In this document: positions 53,601 to 63,525 of the stretch, one piece after another | Numbering within the stretch: the stretch's first letter is position 1 | Layout: the number at the start of each line of letters is the position of its first letter | From: Myrica gale | Lineage: Eukaryota > Streptophyta > Magnoliopsida > Fagales > Myricaceae | Reading direction: 5' to 3' | Assembly: GCA_963930655.1 (NCBI GenBank) | Contig: OZ005613.1 | Coordinates: 7,820,501-7,884,500 of the forward strand | Length of the DNA: 64,000 bases | The notes under the pieces: generated by a model | What the model was told of the DNA's origin: nothing | The model's database searches: none | What the model saw: the letters and a program-made list of their open reading frames with translations, nothing else | Made by a program: the position numbers and the translations under genes

Positions 53601-54866
53601 TTATCCATTACGTATTTTATTTACTTTTAATAACGATTGCATATTTGTAGATATTTTATTATATTATGAGTACTAAATATATTTATATTATTTCATAAAT
53701 TTTAACTAAATTAATTCAAATATATAGAAAACCGTTCGAACGGGTGTTACAAGTAGTTCGCACAGATATTTTTCGTTGCTTGCGTGTGCACACATAACTA
53801 TCCGTCCGAACACTTTGCTTTAAATTCTATAGCCCGAACGGTATCTATAGCGTCCACACGTTCTTAAAATAAGAAATTGTGCTCACGATACACCAAAAAC
53901 GTTCGAACGTGTGCAATGTACAACGAGTTCGAACTGTATACGTAAAGGTTCGAACGACGTTTTCAGATGACCAAATAAATTTCCTCATAATGAAACTAAG
54001 GTGCAGACGTCTTCACAATTACGTCCGGACATATTCACATCAGCGTTCGAATGTTAATATACAACGGTGCAGACCTTTATTGCGTGACAAAATGTATTTC
54101 GTCACATGGGACTAATCGTTCACAATGAGCTGTACGAATATATAGAGATAACGTTCGCACAACTCATATGAACATATTGACTGTACTGGGCATAACGATT
54201 TTGAATTTCGTCAGTATGACACGAAACCGTTCGGACGAGTTTAAAAAAGTTTCCGAACGGTTTTGAGTGACAACACGAAAATCGTCACCTTAAACATTGT
54301 CTGACGGGCTTTAGGTGACAAAATCGATTTTGTCACCCAAAACTTAGGTGACGAAATTTGTACTTTGGGTGACAAATTTTTTTGTCACCCAAAGTGTTTT
54401 TTCTTGTAGTGATCCTATTGACCTAATTCCGCAACCACCAAATATGGGAGGGAGTGAAAATAAAAAGGAACACGTAAGAAAGCTCTCGTATATCACATAT
54501 CTATTGCATTCCCGACTTGCTCTAGTTCTGAATTATATGATCCAAAATTGTACAACTATGAACAGACAACACTCACACGGAGAGAGAGAGAGTGGAACCT
54601 GCAGCGGCAGCTCCAACGACTTCTTTTTTGGAGTTCCTTACGTTGAGAACCAGCCTGGTTTTGTAATGGCTTCGAGAGGCATAGAAGTCTTAGAGAGCCA
54701 TATTGATGCAACTCAATCCCATCTTGGCAAACCACATATCCATGTCAAGAACAACGCCGACGTTGACTGGGATGGTCGTGTTTTGTGCCTCTGACAAGCA
54801 TATGACCCTTTGAGAAAGAAGAACGAGGAAGAAGATAGAGAAAACAAGTCTGGTAGGGATCTTCAT
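38618..54866 (-). CDS. Plant glutamate receptor-like channel (clade 2 type)
   Basis: Five minus-strand exons (54599-54866, 44554-45890, 43984-44299, 39305-39708, 38618-39223) give 976 residues in frame, with GT-AG introns throughout. Residues 1-24 form a signal peptide. An amino-terminal ligand-binding (ANF) domain spans about 35-400, including VGVVLDMDMWFAKMG. The glutamate-binding lobes follow, with FDAVVGDITILANRSNYVDF (537-556) and AFDEILYMKLF. M1 is about 591-610, the pore loop GTSLWFAFST is about 626-635, M3 with SYTASLSSHLTVQQL ends about 680, and M4 is about 830-852. A Pro/Ser/Thr-rich cytosolic tail ends it. The family forms amino-acid-gated cation channels, often for Ca2+ signalling. 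The M3 end has SLSSHLT where I recall SLTSxLT in relatives. Intron 1 (8.7 kb) holds a CACTA element and intron 3 (4.3 kb) an LTR. The gene appears intact. Confidence 0.92.
40049..43603 (+). mobile_element. 3.5-kb solo LTR inside receptor intron 3
   Basis: It starts TGTGAGACCCC and ends GGGGCGTGCCA, with near-identical flanks CTATT and CTATC (one mismatch), fitting an LTR with a 5-bp duplication. It shares blocks with the LTR at 28591-30821 but is longer. No pol region is visible. It runs opposite to the receptor gene. Confidence 0.75.
48343..49230 (+). pseudogene. CACTA ORF1 with putative plant transposon domain
   Basis: It follows an acceptor-like TTTTGTGCAG and begins MSKRPRTSDQADEEQ. The frame is broken by a stop at about 48473 and others near 48512-48550. 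The longest open part (48556-49095) reads FYCSILRARDLEEPS, LGYERDLTTFPNLPMSEEG and LILCSSIDPKKHT, the same domain as at 5226-6019. Such proteins are common in plant transposons but of unknown role. Confidence 0.7.
49260..49625 (+). CDS. Coiled-coil tail of the CACTA ORF1
   Basis: An open frame of 121 codons begins MDDMMTEMSQRMQL and has heptad-like leucines (RRLTALEQKV, IAALKESL, RVVLIEENLRRVLKL), then an acidic run. It follows ORF1 and is probably its C-terminal end after frame damage. The extreme C-terminus (after about residue 95) is hydrophobic and probably not coding in the original. Confidence 0.45.
   Translation: MDDMMTEMSQRMQLVLQPTHCMVSDINRRLTALEQKVTDMDAGWKKEIAALKESLRGGAIGAELFTLTERVVLIEENLRRVLKLTDDDDDSQSSLLTFIITFIFLLCFEEIYFYIMFYGHV
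51126..52138 (+). pseudogene. CACTA transposase N-terminal part (Transpos_assoc and start of TNP2)
   Basis: Residues 1-75 (DKCWIYEADRLKSAKYSDGV to FDQSYTHWVFHGE) are the transposase-associated zinc-binding domain, with the CPRNRCKN cysteine pair. TNP2 begins at ENNLTVKAFEDMLGLIKDAL. A one-base loss near 51903 shifts the frame, and the reading resumes as LRHFPLKPRLQRLF. TNP2 stops abruptly after LASDGFNPFGN at about 52138; the catalytic remainder is missing. Confidence 0.8.
52139..53570 (+). pseudogene. CACTA Ptta/En/Spm accessory protein (Transposase_24-like), 5' end deleted
   Basis: It starts in frame with the preceding TNP2 fragment (TEGKLTVNIPDGRTGG) and continues through exon-like blocks. 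These are DDFQIDYDRAEDRITVTSTM (52383), KNPEFDEISPSLLYKKTHTT (about 52866), and FTEVLETKAGYVRALG leading to a coiled coil with a duplicated EEQQRKKDEE-type unit (53347-53460). This order fits the TNPA-like protein that binds CACTA subterminal repeats. Stops at about 53272 and 53517 break it. Confidence 0.65.
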
Positions 54867-55144
54867 GGTTAGGCTTGAATATGATGGAAAGCTTTAAGAT
54901 TCACGTTGTACCATCAGGAATTAACAAACTGCATAATTTAGGATCCAGAAAGTAAGGTATGAAATAAACTGAGAGGAGCATTAAGTAACAAACTATTGTC
55001 AAATCTAGAAGAAAATGATCCATGACAACTGGTAAAGGGCATGAATCTGTACGCGATTACCAAAACACATACAAGTGGTTGACTCGCATACCGCACAAGT
55101 TGAGCATGATATCAATCCATTTGAACTGGATATTATATAGTATT
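54867..55144 (-). promoter_or_regulatory. Unduplicated part of the receptor upstream region
   Basis: The 280 bp just before the receptor ATG are single-copy within this window. They are followed immediately by the tandem duplication. No promoter element can be named with confidence. Confidence 0.3.
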
Positions 55145-57093
55145 ATATATATATTGACAACCTATTTGGGAGTACTATAGGATCCCTTCCCTTCCACTAG
55201 ATATTATTCTTTTTGCGTTATACATATAGATTCCTTTTGAATTTCACAAGAAGATCAAATTTAAAATTATTGCATATAATATGCGTAAAATTCTACTTAT
55301 TTTCTGTTCTTTAATTATTAAATAAACATGTTGCGAATCGCATCTGAGATTGATTAGTTCAATAACGATTATATTAATAGTCGATGAAAAAGAATCAAAA
55401 CGATTGCATGTTCTTGCTACCACGACAGCTAGCTCTTCCATGATATTAATCTAGCTAGTGGTACTTATATATCGACTGGATGATCATCTGCAACAGCATT
55501 ATGTACTGGCAATGTCAATATGGAGCGTACGTACAACATGCTTCATCACTTACTCCATTAATTGGCACAGATTCACGAAACCCCCTCTCATGCACATCGC
55601 TAGAATCAATGGAGTTCATATCCTAAAGACATAGCATTTTCCCTTCTAATTTACATGGATCATTAAGGACATAAAATTGAAAAATTCAGATATTAAACTA
55701 ATTCCCAGGTATCCACCAATGAACTCGTGGGATGGTATAGACATATTGAGAAAAAGTTTGAATATACTAATTTGTAAATTAGAAGGGATAGCAACAACAG
55801 CCTAAGTTTGTACGTACTCGTTTTTTAAAAATATAATTTAAATAATAAAATTTAACTTTTCTTTTCAACTCAAGTTTTTGGGATAGATAACAGTTTCACA
55901 TGGTATATGAAAGTGAGGTTTTGAATTTGTGACTTAGACTCTACAACATCACTTTAATTTTAATTAAACATTATATGTCTTTGACCTATTAATTAAATGA
56001 GAGTCTGATCCACATGTGAGAATAAATTTTAAAGAATATAATTTAAATAACAGTAAAATCTATCTCTTCGTTATAACTATCTAACTTAAATATTAAAAGT
56101 TCTACCAAAGTTGTATATATTCTTTATAATTTAGATATATTTATTTGATTGGATCTTATTCACACGTACGCACTACAAGAAATATACTATTAGGTGACAA
56201 AATTTTGGGTGTCAAACCACATTTTGTCACCTAAAGTGAACTTTCCATGACAAAATATTAATTTTGTCACCCAAAACCATCCAAGGATGCCAAAACCGTC
56301 CGGACCGGATAAAAACATGTTCGGACGTATTTCTGGTGGGATGACATACACGCGTCGCGAATGAGCGACGATAAAAATCCTCACAAAAACAAAATTACGT
56401 CCAGACGAACAAGAAAACCGTTCGGACTCTATGTAGGGTGACAAATTCCAAATCGTCGTAACTGAGTGACCATTAGAATCGTCACAATTTTTACAATATC
56501 GTCCGGGCGCGTTTGATACAAAGTCTGAACGTATATTACCTAACAAATCATAATCGTCACGATATAGCGACAAATTAAAAATCGTAATGAACACAAAAGC
56601 ACAATTATGAGCGCTTCTTCCACGAACAGTGTTCCAACGAAAAAAAATAACAGAGTCCGGACGGTAATACAAACATACACACAGTTATGAGTGCTTCTTC
56701 CACAAATCGTGAGAATGACACGTTACAAAACTTCAACTTGTGACTAATTCTCTTGTTGGCTTTGATATCATGAAATAAAATTGAGAAAAAGAACTTACAT
56801 TGATACCGTCCGAACTGTATTTTACACCGTCCGAACCCTTTACGTATGGTCCGGACGACATTGTTACGTGCAGACGTCCGAAAATTTAAAGGACACAGTT
56901 TGACGTTCGTGCGAACGATTTATGCTTATGTTCGGACGGTTTTGCTAGGTTGACGATGAAATGCTCCAGGAGAAGTATCACCAATGTCGGCGGACAAACA
57001 AGTGACCAGCTTGGGAAAACATTTTTTTAGCGGAGTTAATGGAGAGTATTCGGGCGATAGTGGAGCCAACACATTCATTGTGCGAATAGGGCA

Positions 57094-57291
57094 TTGAAGG
57101 AAGTGCTGAATATTATGCAGATGGAACTGTTCTCTTTGAAAGAACGATTGTCTCAGTTGTCCCAGTCTGTCCATACCGTTCCGATACAGCTCCAGACACT
57201 CATCAAACATGTGGAGGATCATTTGACGCAAGTTTGTGATGCCCTCGGACAAGATATGGACGAGTCAGAGGCAACTCGTGATATGGAGTAG
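57094..57291 (+). pseudogene. Coiled-coil fragment in CACTA copy A
   Basis: It reads LSQLSQSVHTVPIQLQTLIK and ends DMDESEATRDME. A near-identical frame lies at 61238-61435, and decayed versions lie near 28260-28450 and 1905-2040. It looks like the C-terminal end of a transposon protein whose front is lost. Role unknown. Confidence 0.45.
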
Positions 57292-57318
57292 TCTCCTGTT
57301 TATGCTTTATCATTATTA

Positions 57319-57522
57319 TTTATTTATCGTTTGAAGGACCGTTTACGGCTTGTATTAGACATTATGATTGTGTTTTTCGTTCGGTATTTGGATTATTTTT
57401 TATATTTTATATTAATTATTATTTATTTATCATTTGAAGGACCGTTTACGGCTTGTATTAGACATTATGATTGTGTTTTTTCGTTCGGTATTTAGATTAT
57501 TTTTTATATTTTATATTAATTA
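57319..57522. repeat. 102-bp tandem repeat in CACTA copy A
   Basis: Two adjacent 102-bp units share GGACCGTTTACGGCTTGTAT and CGTTCGGTATTT. The same pair is at 61462-61665, so it arose before the large duplication. Confidence 0.8.
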
Positions 57523-57949
57523 TGTTTTTTCATTAGATTAAATTTATTACAATTTAAACGGACAATTAGTAAAATTAAATAGGTTATTAGTACGAGTGAT
57601 ATGTTAACGGAACGGTTAGTGTAATTAGATTGTAACGGTTAGTGTAATTCAATTGCAATTACAATTAAATTAAGTGTGTGAGTTAACTCGGTTCTCCTCC
57701 AGAAACTGAGGTGGTTCGGACACATGCCGAAGTCATTCGGTGATATATGCTATATGTAGGTTAATTCTTTGTTTTACGTTTGGAAGCTTGATAGGGTGCC
57801 TAAGGTTATACTTTATCGTTTTGATTGTGTATAGATACTTTTTTCAATACTGTCCAGACGTGTGAATGTTAAATTTAAATAGTTTTTTATCTGATTTGGA
57901 TTCGGACGGTATCAAAAGCTGTTCGGACTCTTGTTAGACATTCAAAACG

Positions 57950-58195
57950 GATACGTTGACGTTTTGGTAAAGTCCGAACGTTTGAGTATAGACTTCACCG
58001 CTAGCAACTTTGGACAGCGACCATGTGCTAACAACATGAACAACTTTGGACAGCGACCATCTGCTAACAACTTTGGACGTTTTGGTAAAGTCCGAACGTT
58101 TGAGTATAGCCTTCACCGCTAGCAACATGAACAACTTTGGACAGCGACCGTATGCAACCTGGGTGTTTGGGTATAGCCTTCACCGCTGGCAAGAA
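57950..58195. repeat. Complex tandem repeat at the truncated CACTA edge
   Basis: Words GTAAAGTCCGAACGTTTGAG, AACTTTGGACAGCGACCAT and AGCCTTCACCGCT recur two to three times in a roughly 120-bp pattern. It covers the end of copy A and is shared with copy B up to 62314. Confidence 0.7.
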
Positions 58196-59257
58196 AAAAA
58201 AGTATTAACAATATGTATATATATTATATACCAATAAGCTTTTACTTTTGGTTTACTTTTCCCCAAGCCGGGATCTCCGAGTCTCCGACAGGCATTGAGT
58301 ACTGAAATTCTCAGTTCACACTGTTTGAAGTATTTTTAGCATTAGAAACCAGAGACTTGCGTGGATGACACATTAGAATCCAGAGACTTCCGTGGATGAC
58401 ACCGCTGGATTTCAATTTTCACACTATCGATCTCCGAAGTCCGAACAGAGAACAAGAGAAGGATTCATTACTGTATCTAAACAAAGGTATCCGGATGACA
58501 CCGCTGGATTTGACACGTGCCTTTTCGATCAAATCCTTAGATGGACATCATGGAATCCCAACCAAACCAAAAATAATAATCGAAGACAGAGACCTGACTT
58601 TTATAAGCAAATGTGCCTGCAGCGCATTGTAATATCTGCAATTGTAACGGGTAACGTGGGGTGCATCTGGGACTGCGACGTACGGTCTGGGATTTGGTTC
58701 GTTTTGAGTATTATATTAGTTCGTTAGAGTTTTTTTTTATGGCTCTAAGCTAACCAAGTGGGACAAAATTACGTTCCACTAGTCCGTGTTTGGTGTACAA
58801 TAATATAATATATTTTCCTCATTGCTATTAAAATTAAAAAAGCTGTGATTGGATCAACGCATTGCTAATGGGTTAATTATAATTTTTCTCTCTCAAACTA
58901 TTATTTTATTTTCAAATATCTCAACAAACTTTTACGTTGTAACTGATTAGTGACATAATCCATAAATTAGGTTGTGAATGGTCTAGTCTCATTAACAATT
59001 AGATCGTAATTGGATCAAAACACATTGTTAAAAGGGTAAATTAGAATTTACTCCTTCAAATTATCACTCAATTCTTAAATATTTCTACAAATTTTAATTC
59101 TTTCCAAATCATCCTCAAACTATATTTTTCGTTGCGATTCCAATATACCGCAACCGTTGGAGCTGTTATGCCGAATGATTTTTGTACCACGTAAACGGAA
59201 CATGATCTTCTTCTTATATGAAAAGAAAAATTTGACATTTCGATTTTAAGCTAATCA
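58196..59257. other. Spacer between the duplicated segments
   Basis: Single copy in this window. At 58350-58510 it has short internal duplications (CCAGAGACTT, GATGACACCGCTGGATTT). An open frame at 58392-58727 has no recognisable domain and spans these repeats. If the duplication is a simple tandem, the matching spacer should lie beyond the copia element to the right of the window. Confidence 0.4.
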
Positions 59258-61237
59258 TATATATATATTGACAACTTATTTGGGAGTACTATAGGATCCC
59301 TTCCCTTCCACTAGATATTATTCTTTTTGCGTTATACATATATAGATTCCTTTTGAATTTCACAAGAAGATCAAATTTAAAATTATTGCATATAATATGC
59401 GTAAAATTCTACTTATTTTCTGTTCTTTAATTATTAAATAAACATGTTGCGAATCGCATCTGAGATTGATTAGTTCAATAACGATTATATTAATAGTCGA
59501 TGAAAAAGAATCAAAACGATTGCATGTTCTTGCTACCACGACAGCTAGCTCTTCCATGATATTAATCTAGCTAGTGGTACTTATATATCGACTGGATGAT
59601 CATCTGCAACAGCATTATGTACTGGCAATGTCAATATGGAGCGTACGTACAACATGCTTCATCACTTACTCCATTAATTGGCACAGATTCACGAAACCCC
59701 CTCTCATGCACATCGCTAGAATCAATGGAGTTCATATCCTAAAGACATAGCATTATCCCTTCTAATTTACATGGATCATTAAGGACATAAAATTGACAAA
59801 TTCAGATATTAAACTAATTCCCAGGTATCCACCAATGAACTCGTGGGATGGTATAGACATATTGAGAAAAAGTTTGAATATACTAATTTGTAAATTAGAA
59901 GGGATAGCAACAACAGCCTAAGTTTGTACGTACTCGTTTTTTAAAAATATAATTTAAATAATAAAATTTAACTTTTCTTTTCAACTCAAGTTTTGGGATA
60001 GATAACAGTTTCACATGGTATATGAAAGTGAGGTTTTGAATTTGTGACTTAGACTCTACAACGTCACTTTAATTTTAATTAAACATTATATGTCTTTGAC
60101 CTATTAATTAAATGACTGTCTGATCCACATGTGAGAATAAATTTTAAAGAATATAATTTAAATAACAGTAAAATCTATCTCTTCGTTATAACTATCTAAC
60201 TTAAATATTAAAAGTTCTACCAAAGTTGTATATATTCTTTATAATTTAGATATATTTATTTGATTGGATCTTATACTACAAGAAATATAGTTTTAGGTGA
60301 CAAAATTTTGGGTATCAAACCACATTTTGTCACCTAAAGTGAACTTTCCTTGACAAAATATTAATTTTGTCACCTAAAGTGAACTTTCCACGACAAAATA
60401 TTAATTTTGTCACCCAAAACCATCCAAGGATGCCAAAACCGTCCGGACCGGATAAAAACATGTTCGGACGAATTTCTGGTGGGACGACATACACGCTTCG
60501 CGAATGAGTGACGATAAAAATCATCACAAAAACAAAATTACGTCCAGATGAACAAGAAAACCGTTCGGACTCTATGTAGGGTGACAAATTCCAAATCGTC
60601 GTAACTGAGTGACCATTAGAATCGTCACAATTTTTACAATATGGTCCGGGCGCGTTAGATACAAAGTCTGAATGTATATTACCTAACGAATCATAATCGT
60701 CACGATATAGCGACAAATTAAAAATCGTAATGAACACAAACGCACAATTATAAGCGCTTCTTCCATGAACAGTGTTCCAACGAAAAAAAATAACAGAGTC
60801 CTGACGGTACTACAAACGTACACACAGTTATGAGCGCTTCTTCCACGAATCGTGAGAATGACACGTTACAAAACTTTAGACTTGTGACTAATTCTCTTGT
60901 TGGCTTTGATATCATGAAATAAAATTGAGAAAAAGAACTTACATTGATACCGTCCGAACTGTATTTTACATCGTCCGAACCCTTTACGTATGGTCCGGAC
61001 GACATTGTTACGTGCAGACGTCCGAAAATTTAAAGGACACAGTTTGACGTTCGTGCGAACGATTTATGCTTATGTTCGGACGATTTTGCTAGGTTGACGA
61101 TGAAATGCTCCAGGAGAAGTATCACCAATGTCGGCGGACAAACAAGCGACCAGCTTGGGAAAATATTTTTTTAGCGGAGTTAATGGAGAGTATTCGGGCG
61201 ATAGTGGAGCCAACACATTCATTGTGCGAATAGGGCA

Positions 61238-61435
61238 TTGAAGGAAGTGCTGAATATTATGCAGATGGAACTGTTCTCTTTGAAAGAACAATTGTCTCAG
61301 TTGTCCCAGTCTGTCCATACCGTTCCGATACAGCTCCAGACACTCATCAAACATGTGGAGGATCATTTGACGCAAGTTTGTGATGCCCTCGGACAAGATA
61401 TGGACGAGTCAGAGGCAACTCGTGATATGGAGTAG
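61238..61435 (+). pseudogene. Coiled-coil fragment in CACTA copy B
   Basis: This is the duplicate of 57094-57291 with one visible residue change (KERL to KEQL). It has the same end, DMDESEATRDME. Confidence 0.45.
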
Positions 61436-61461
61436 TCTCCTGTTTATGTTTTATCATTATT

Positions 61462-61665
61462 ATTTATTTATCGTTTGAAGGACCGTTTACGGCTTGTATT
61501 AGACATTATGATTGTGTTTTTCGTTCGGTATTTGGATTATTTTTTATATTTTATATTAATTATTATTTATTTATCATTTGAAGGACCGTTTACGGCTTGT
61601 ATTAGACATTATGATTGTGTTTTTCGTTCGGTATTTAGATTATTTTTTATATTTTATATTAATTA
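61462..61665. repeat. 102-bp tandem repeat in CACTA copy B
   Basis: Duplicate of 57319-57522. Confidence 0.8.
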
Positions 61666-62314
61666 TGTTTTTTCATTAGATTAAATTTATTACAATTTAA
61701 ACGGACAATTAGTAAAATTAAATAGGTTATTAGTACGAGTGATATGTTAACGGAACGGTTAGTGTAATTAGATTCTAACGGTTAGTGTAATTCAATTGCA
61801 ATTACAATTAAATTAAGTGTGTGAGTTAACTCGGTTCTCCTCCAGAAACTGAGGTGGTTCGGACTCATGCCGAAGTCATTCGGTGATATATGCTATATGT
61901 AGGTTAATTCTTTGTTTTACGTTTGGAAGCTTGATAGGGTGCCTAAGGTTATACTTTATCGTTTTGATTGTGTATGGATACTTTTTTCAATACTGTCCAG
62001 ACGTGTGAATGTTAAATTTAAATAGTTTTTTATCTGATTTGGATTCGGACGGTATCAAAAGCTGTTCGGACTCTTGTTAGACATTCAAAACGGATACGTT
62101 GACGTTTTGGTAAAGTCCGAACGTTTGAGTATAGACTTCACCTCTAGCAACTTTGGACAGCGACCATGTGCTAACAACATGAACAACTTTGGACAGCGAC
62201 CATCTGCTAACAACTTTGGACGTTTTGGTAAAGTCCGAACGTTTGAGTATAGCCTTCACCGCTAGCAACATGAACAACTTTGGACAGCGACCGTATGCAA
62301 CCTGGGTGTTTGGG

Positions 62315-63478
62315 TGTTAGGAATATCTTAATTGGCTGTACTTCGTATGTAATTGTGGTGTACTTCCTGAGATATTGAGGTTAATGAAGCTTCTGTGAAG
62401 AGCTGAAGACTGCAGTACAAAACAGTGTATTTCTTCAGAATTTCAAGTTAGCTTGGAGTCAGATGCAAGTCAGACAGAAACGTGAATTAAAGAAACGACT
62501 GAAACAAAAATTGGTTAGTCCGTTTCTAACTAAATGAGTGATGTCATACCTGACCCAAGAAGCCCAGAACTTTCTACTCCTAACCGAAAAACACCCGTAG
62601 CTTTTAACCCCTTCCTTCTTTGAAGATTCATAACTTAGAAAATTGGTGAGATTGTGCCTTCAACGTGAAACTCTCTCTAATCTCTTGTTGCTCTGTTTTC
62701 TTAGTCTTTGATTGTGTGAGAACTGAGAATGGAGCCTTGAAAAGTAAAACCCCTCTCATAGTACTCTCAGTTCGAGTTGATTGATCACCGTCGTTATTTC
62801 CCCAAGAAGAAATTCGAGATTTCGGAGGTTGCTGAAATCTTGAAGGTCCAAGTGCCCTGTTCGAAGAGTTGCTGTTGTTGTGAGTTCACAATTGGAAACC
62901 GCAAGGTATGGACAGCGTGGTAAGGTTTGTAGTTTTTTGAATGGACGAGAGGTTCTCGATCCCTGTTATGGTGAAGATCCGAACGGTGTGTTTCGGGTAA
63001 GAAATCAAGTGTGTTAGACTAGGATTGGAGTTTTCTGTAGTCTACGGATCACCTTGTATTTCGAGTTTGAAAAACTAGTGGAATCGTTACCCGGTCTAAG
63101 GACCCGAAGAGTTTTTATCTCTTGAAATTTGTTTCCAAGAGATTTTCTCTTCGTAACCAATCTTGGTGTCTCTTGTGGTGATTTATATTGTTCTTGATTA
63201 AAGGGTTAATAATCTTGAACTGCATACTGAAGTTTTAGGTGATTGTGTTTTGTGAAAGAATCTTGATTATCGATTCTAGTTTAATTGATTTACTGATTAA
63301 TTGTTTTTCTTGACATTGCTGTGAGAAGTGATTGTATTGAACTTACTGATTTGTTTTGTGAAGTTTGTGCAGAAAAATTAGTATTAATCGAAAAGAGTTA
63401 TAGTTTAAGTTTTAGAACCTATTCACCCCCCCTCTAGGTTAAATTGGTATCTGATTGAGTCTTAAACAAGTCTGTTCA
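62315..63478 (+). mobile_element. 5' LTR of a Ty1-copia retrotransposon
   Basis: It starts TGTTAGGAATATC at the breakpoint of the duplicated segment and ends in CA shortly before the primer-binding site. Near its 3' end is TTCACCCCCCCTCTAGG, as in the solo LTRs at 8102 and 13520. The left flank is TTGGG; the matching right flank is outside the window. Confidence 0.85.
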
Positions 63479-63480
63479 AT

Positions 63481-63492
63481 TGGTATCAGAGC
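63481..63492 (+). promoter_or_regulatory. Primer-binding site (initiator tRNA-Met)
   Basis: TGGTATCAGAGC is the usual complement of the 3' end of plant initiator tRNA-Met, placed two bases after the LTR. It is used to start reverse transcription of copia elements. Confidence 0.9.
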
Positions 63493-63525
63493 AGATCTCG
63501 ATTCCTTAGACTCAATATATTAGAG

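Larger units (their letters stand above)
46959..54411 (+). mobile_element. CACTA element E with both termini, in receptor intron 1
   Basis: It starts CACTACAAGAAATTATGC and ends TTTTTTCTTGTAGTG, flanked by the 3-bp duplication ATC (46956-46958 and 54412-54414), as for En/Spm elements. Both ends have GGTGACAAA hairpins and dense CGTCCGGACG/CGTTCGAACG words. Inside, in order, are a decayed ORF1 (48343), a coiled-coil frame (49260), the N-terminal part of the transposase (51126) and a TNPA-like gene end (52140-53570). Most of the catalytic transposase is deleted, so it can move only with help. It points opposite to the receptor gene. Confidence 0.92.
56171..58171 (+). mobile_element. CACTA copy A, deletion derivative
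   Basis: It begins CACTACAAGAAATATAC, followed by the GGTGACAAA hairpin and about 700 bp of GTCCGGAC-like words. A short coiled-coil frame, an AT-rich stretch and the leader that precedes ORF1 in copies D and E follow. No right terminus (CTTGTAGTG) is visible, so it is truncated. It includes the empty site for the LTR inserted in copy D. Confidence 0.75.
55145..59257. repeat. Tandem duplication, unit 1 (about 4.1 kb)
   Basis: From ATATATATATTGACAACC on, 55145-58171 reappears at 59258-62314 with only scattered substitutions and small indels. The period at the left end is 4114 bp. Unit 1 contains 1 kb of upstream sequence, CACTA copy A and the 1.1-kb spacer 58173-59257. The AT-repeat at both starts may have been the recombination site. 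Confidence 0.85.
59258..62314. repeat. Tandem duplication, unit 2 (interrupted at 62315)
   Basis: It is collinear with 55145-58171. Differences include loss of about 12 bp (TCACACGTACGC region) just before the CACTA end, so its terminus reads ACTACAAG at 60275. It also has an extra 40-bp direct repeat at 60329-60408. It ends exactly at the TG of a copia LTR. Confidence 0.85.
60275..62314 (+). mobile_element. CACTA copy B, deletion derivative
   Basis: This is the duplicate of copy A, with the first C of its CACTA terminus lost and the 40-bp GTCACCTAAAGTGAACTTTC unit doubled near the end. It cannot be a separate insertion, because the flanking kilobase is duplicated too. Confidence 0.75.

Noticed and set aside
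58392..58727. A 111-codon open frame as a gene
   Set aside because: It spans short internal duplications, shows no domain, and another frame is also open; likely chance.
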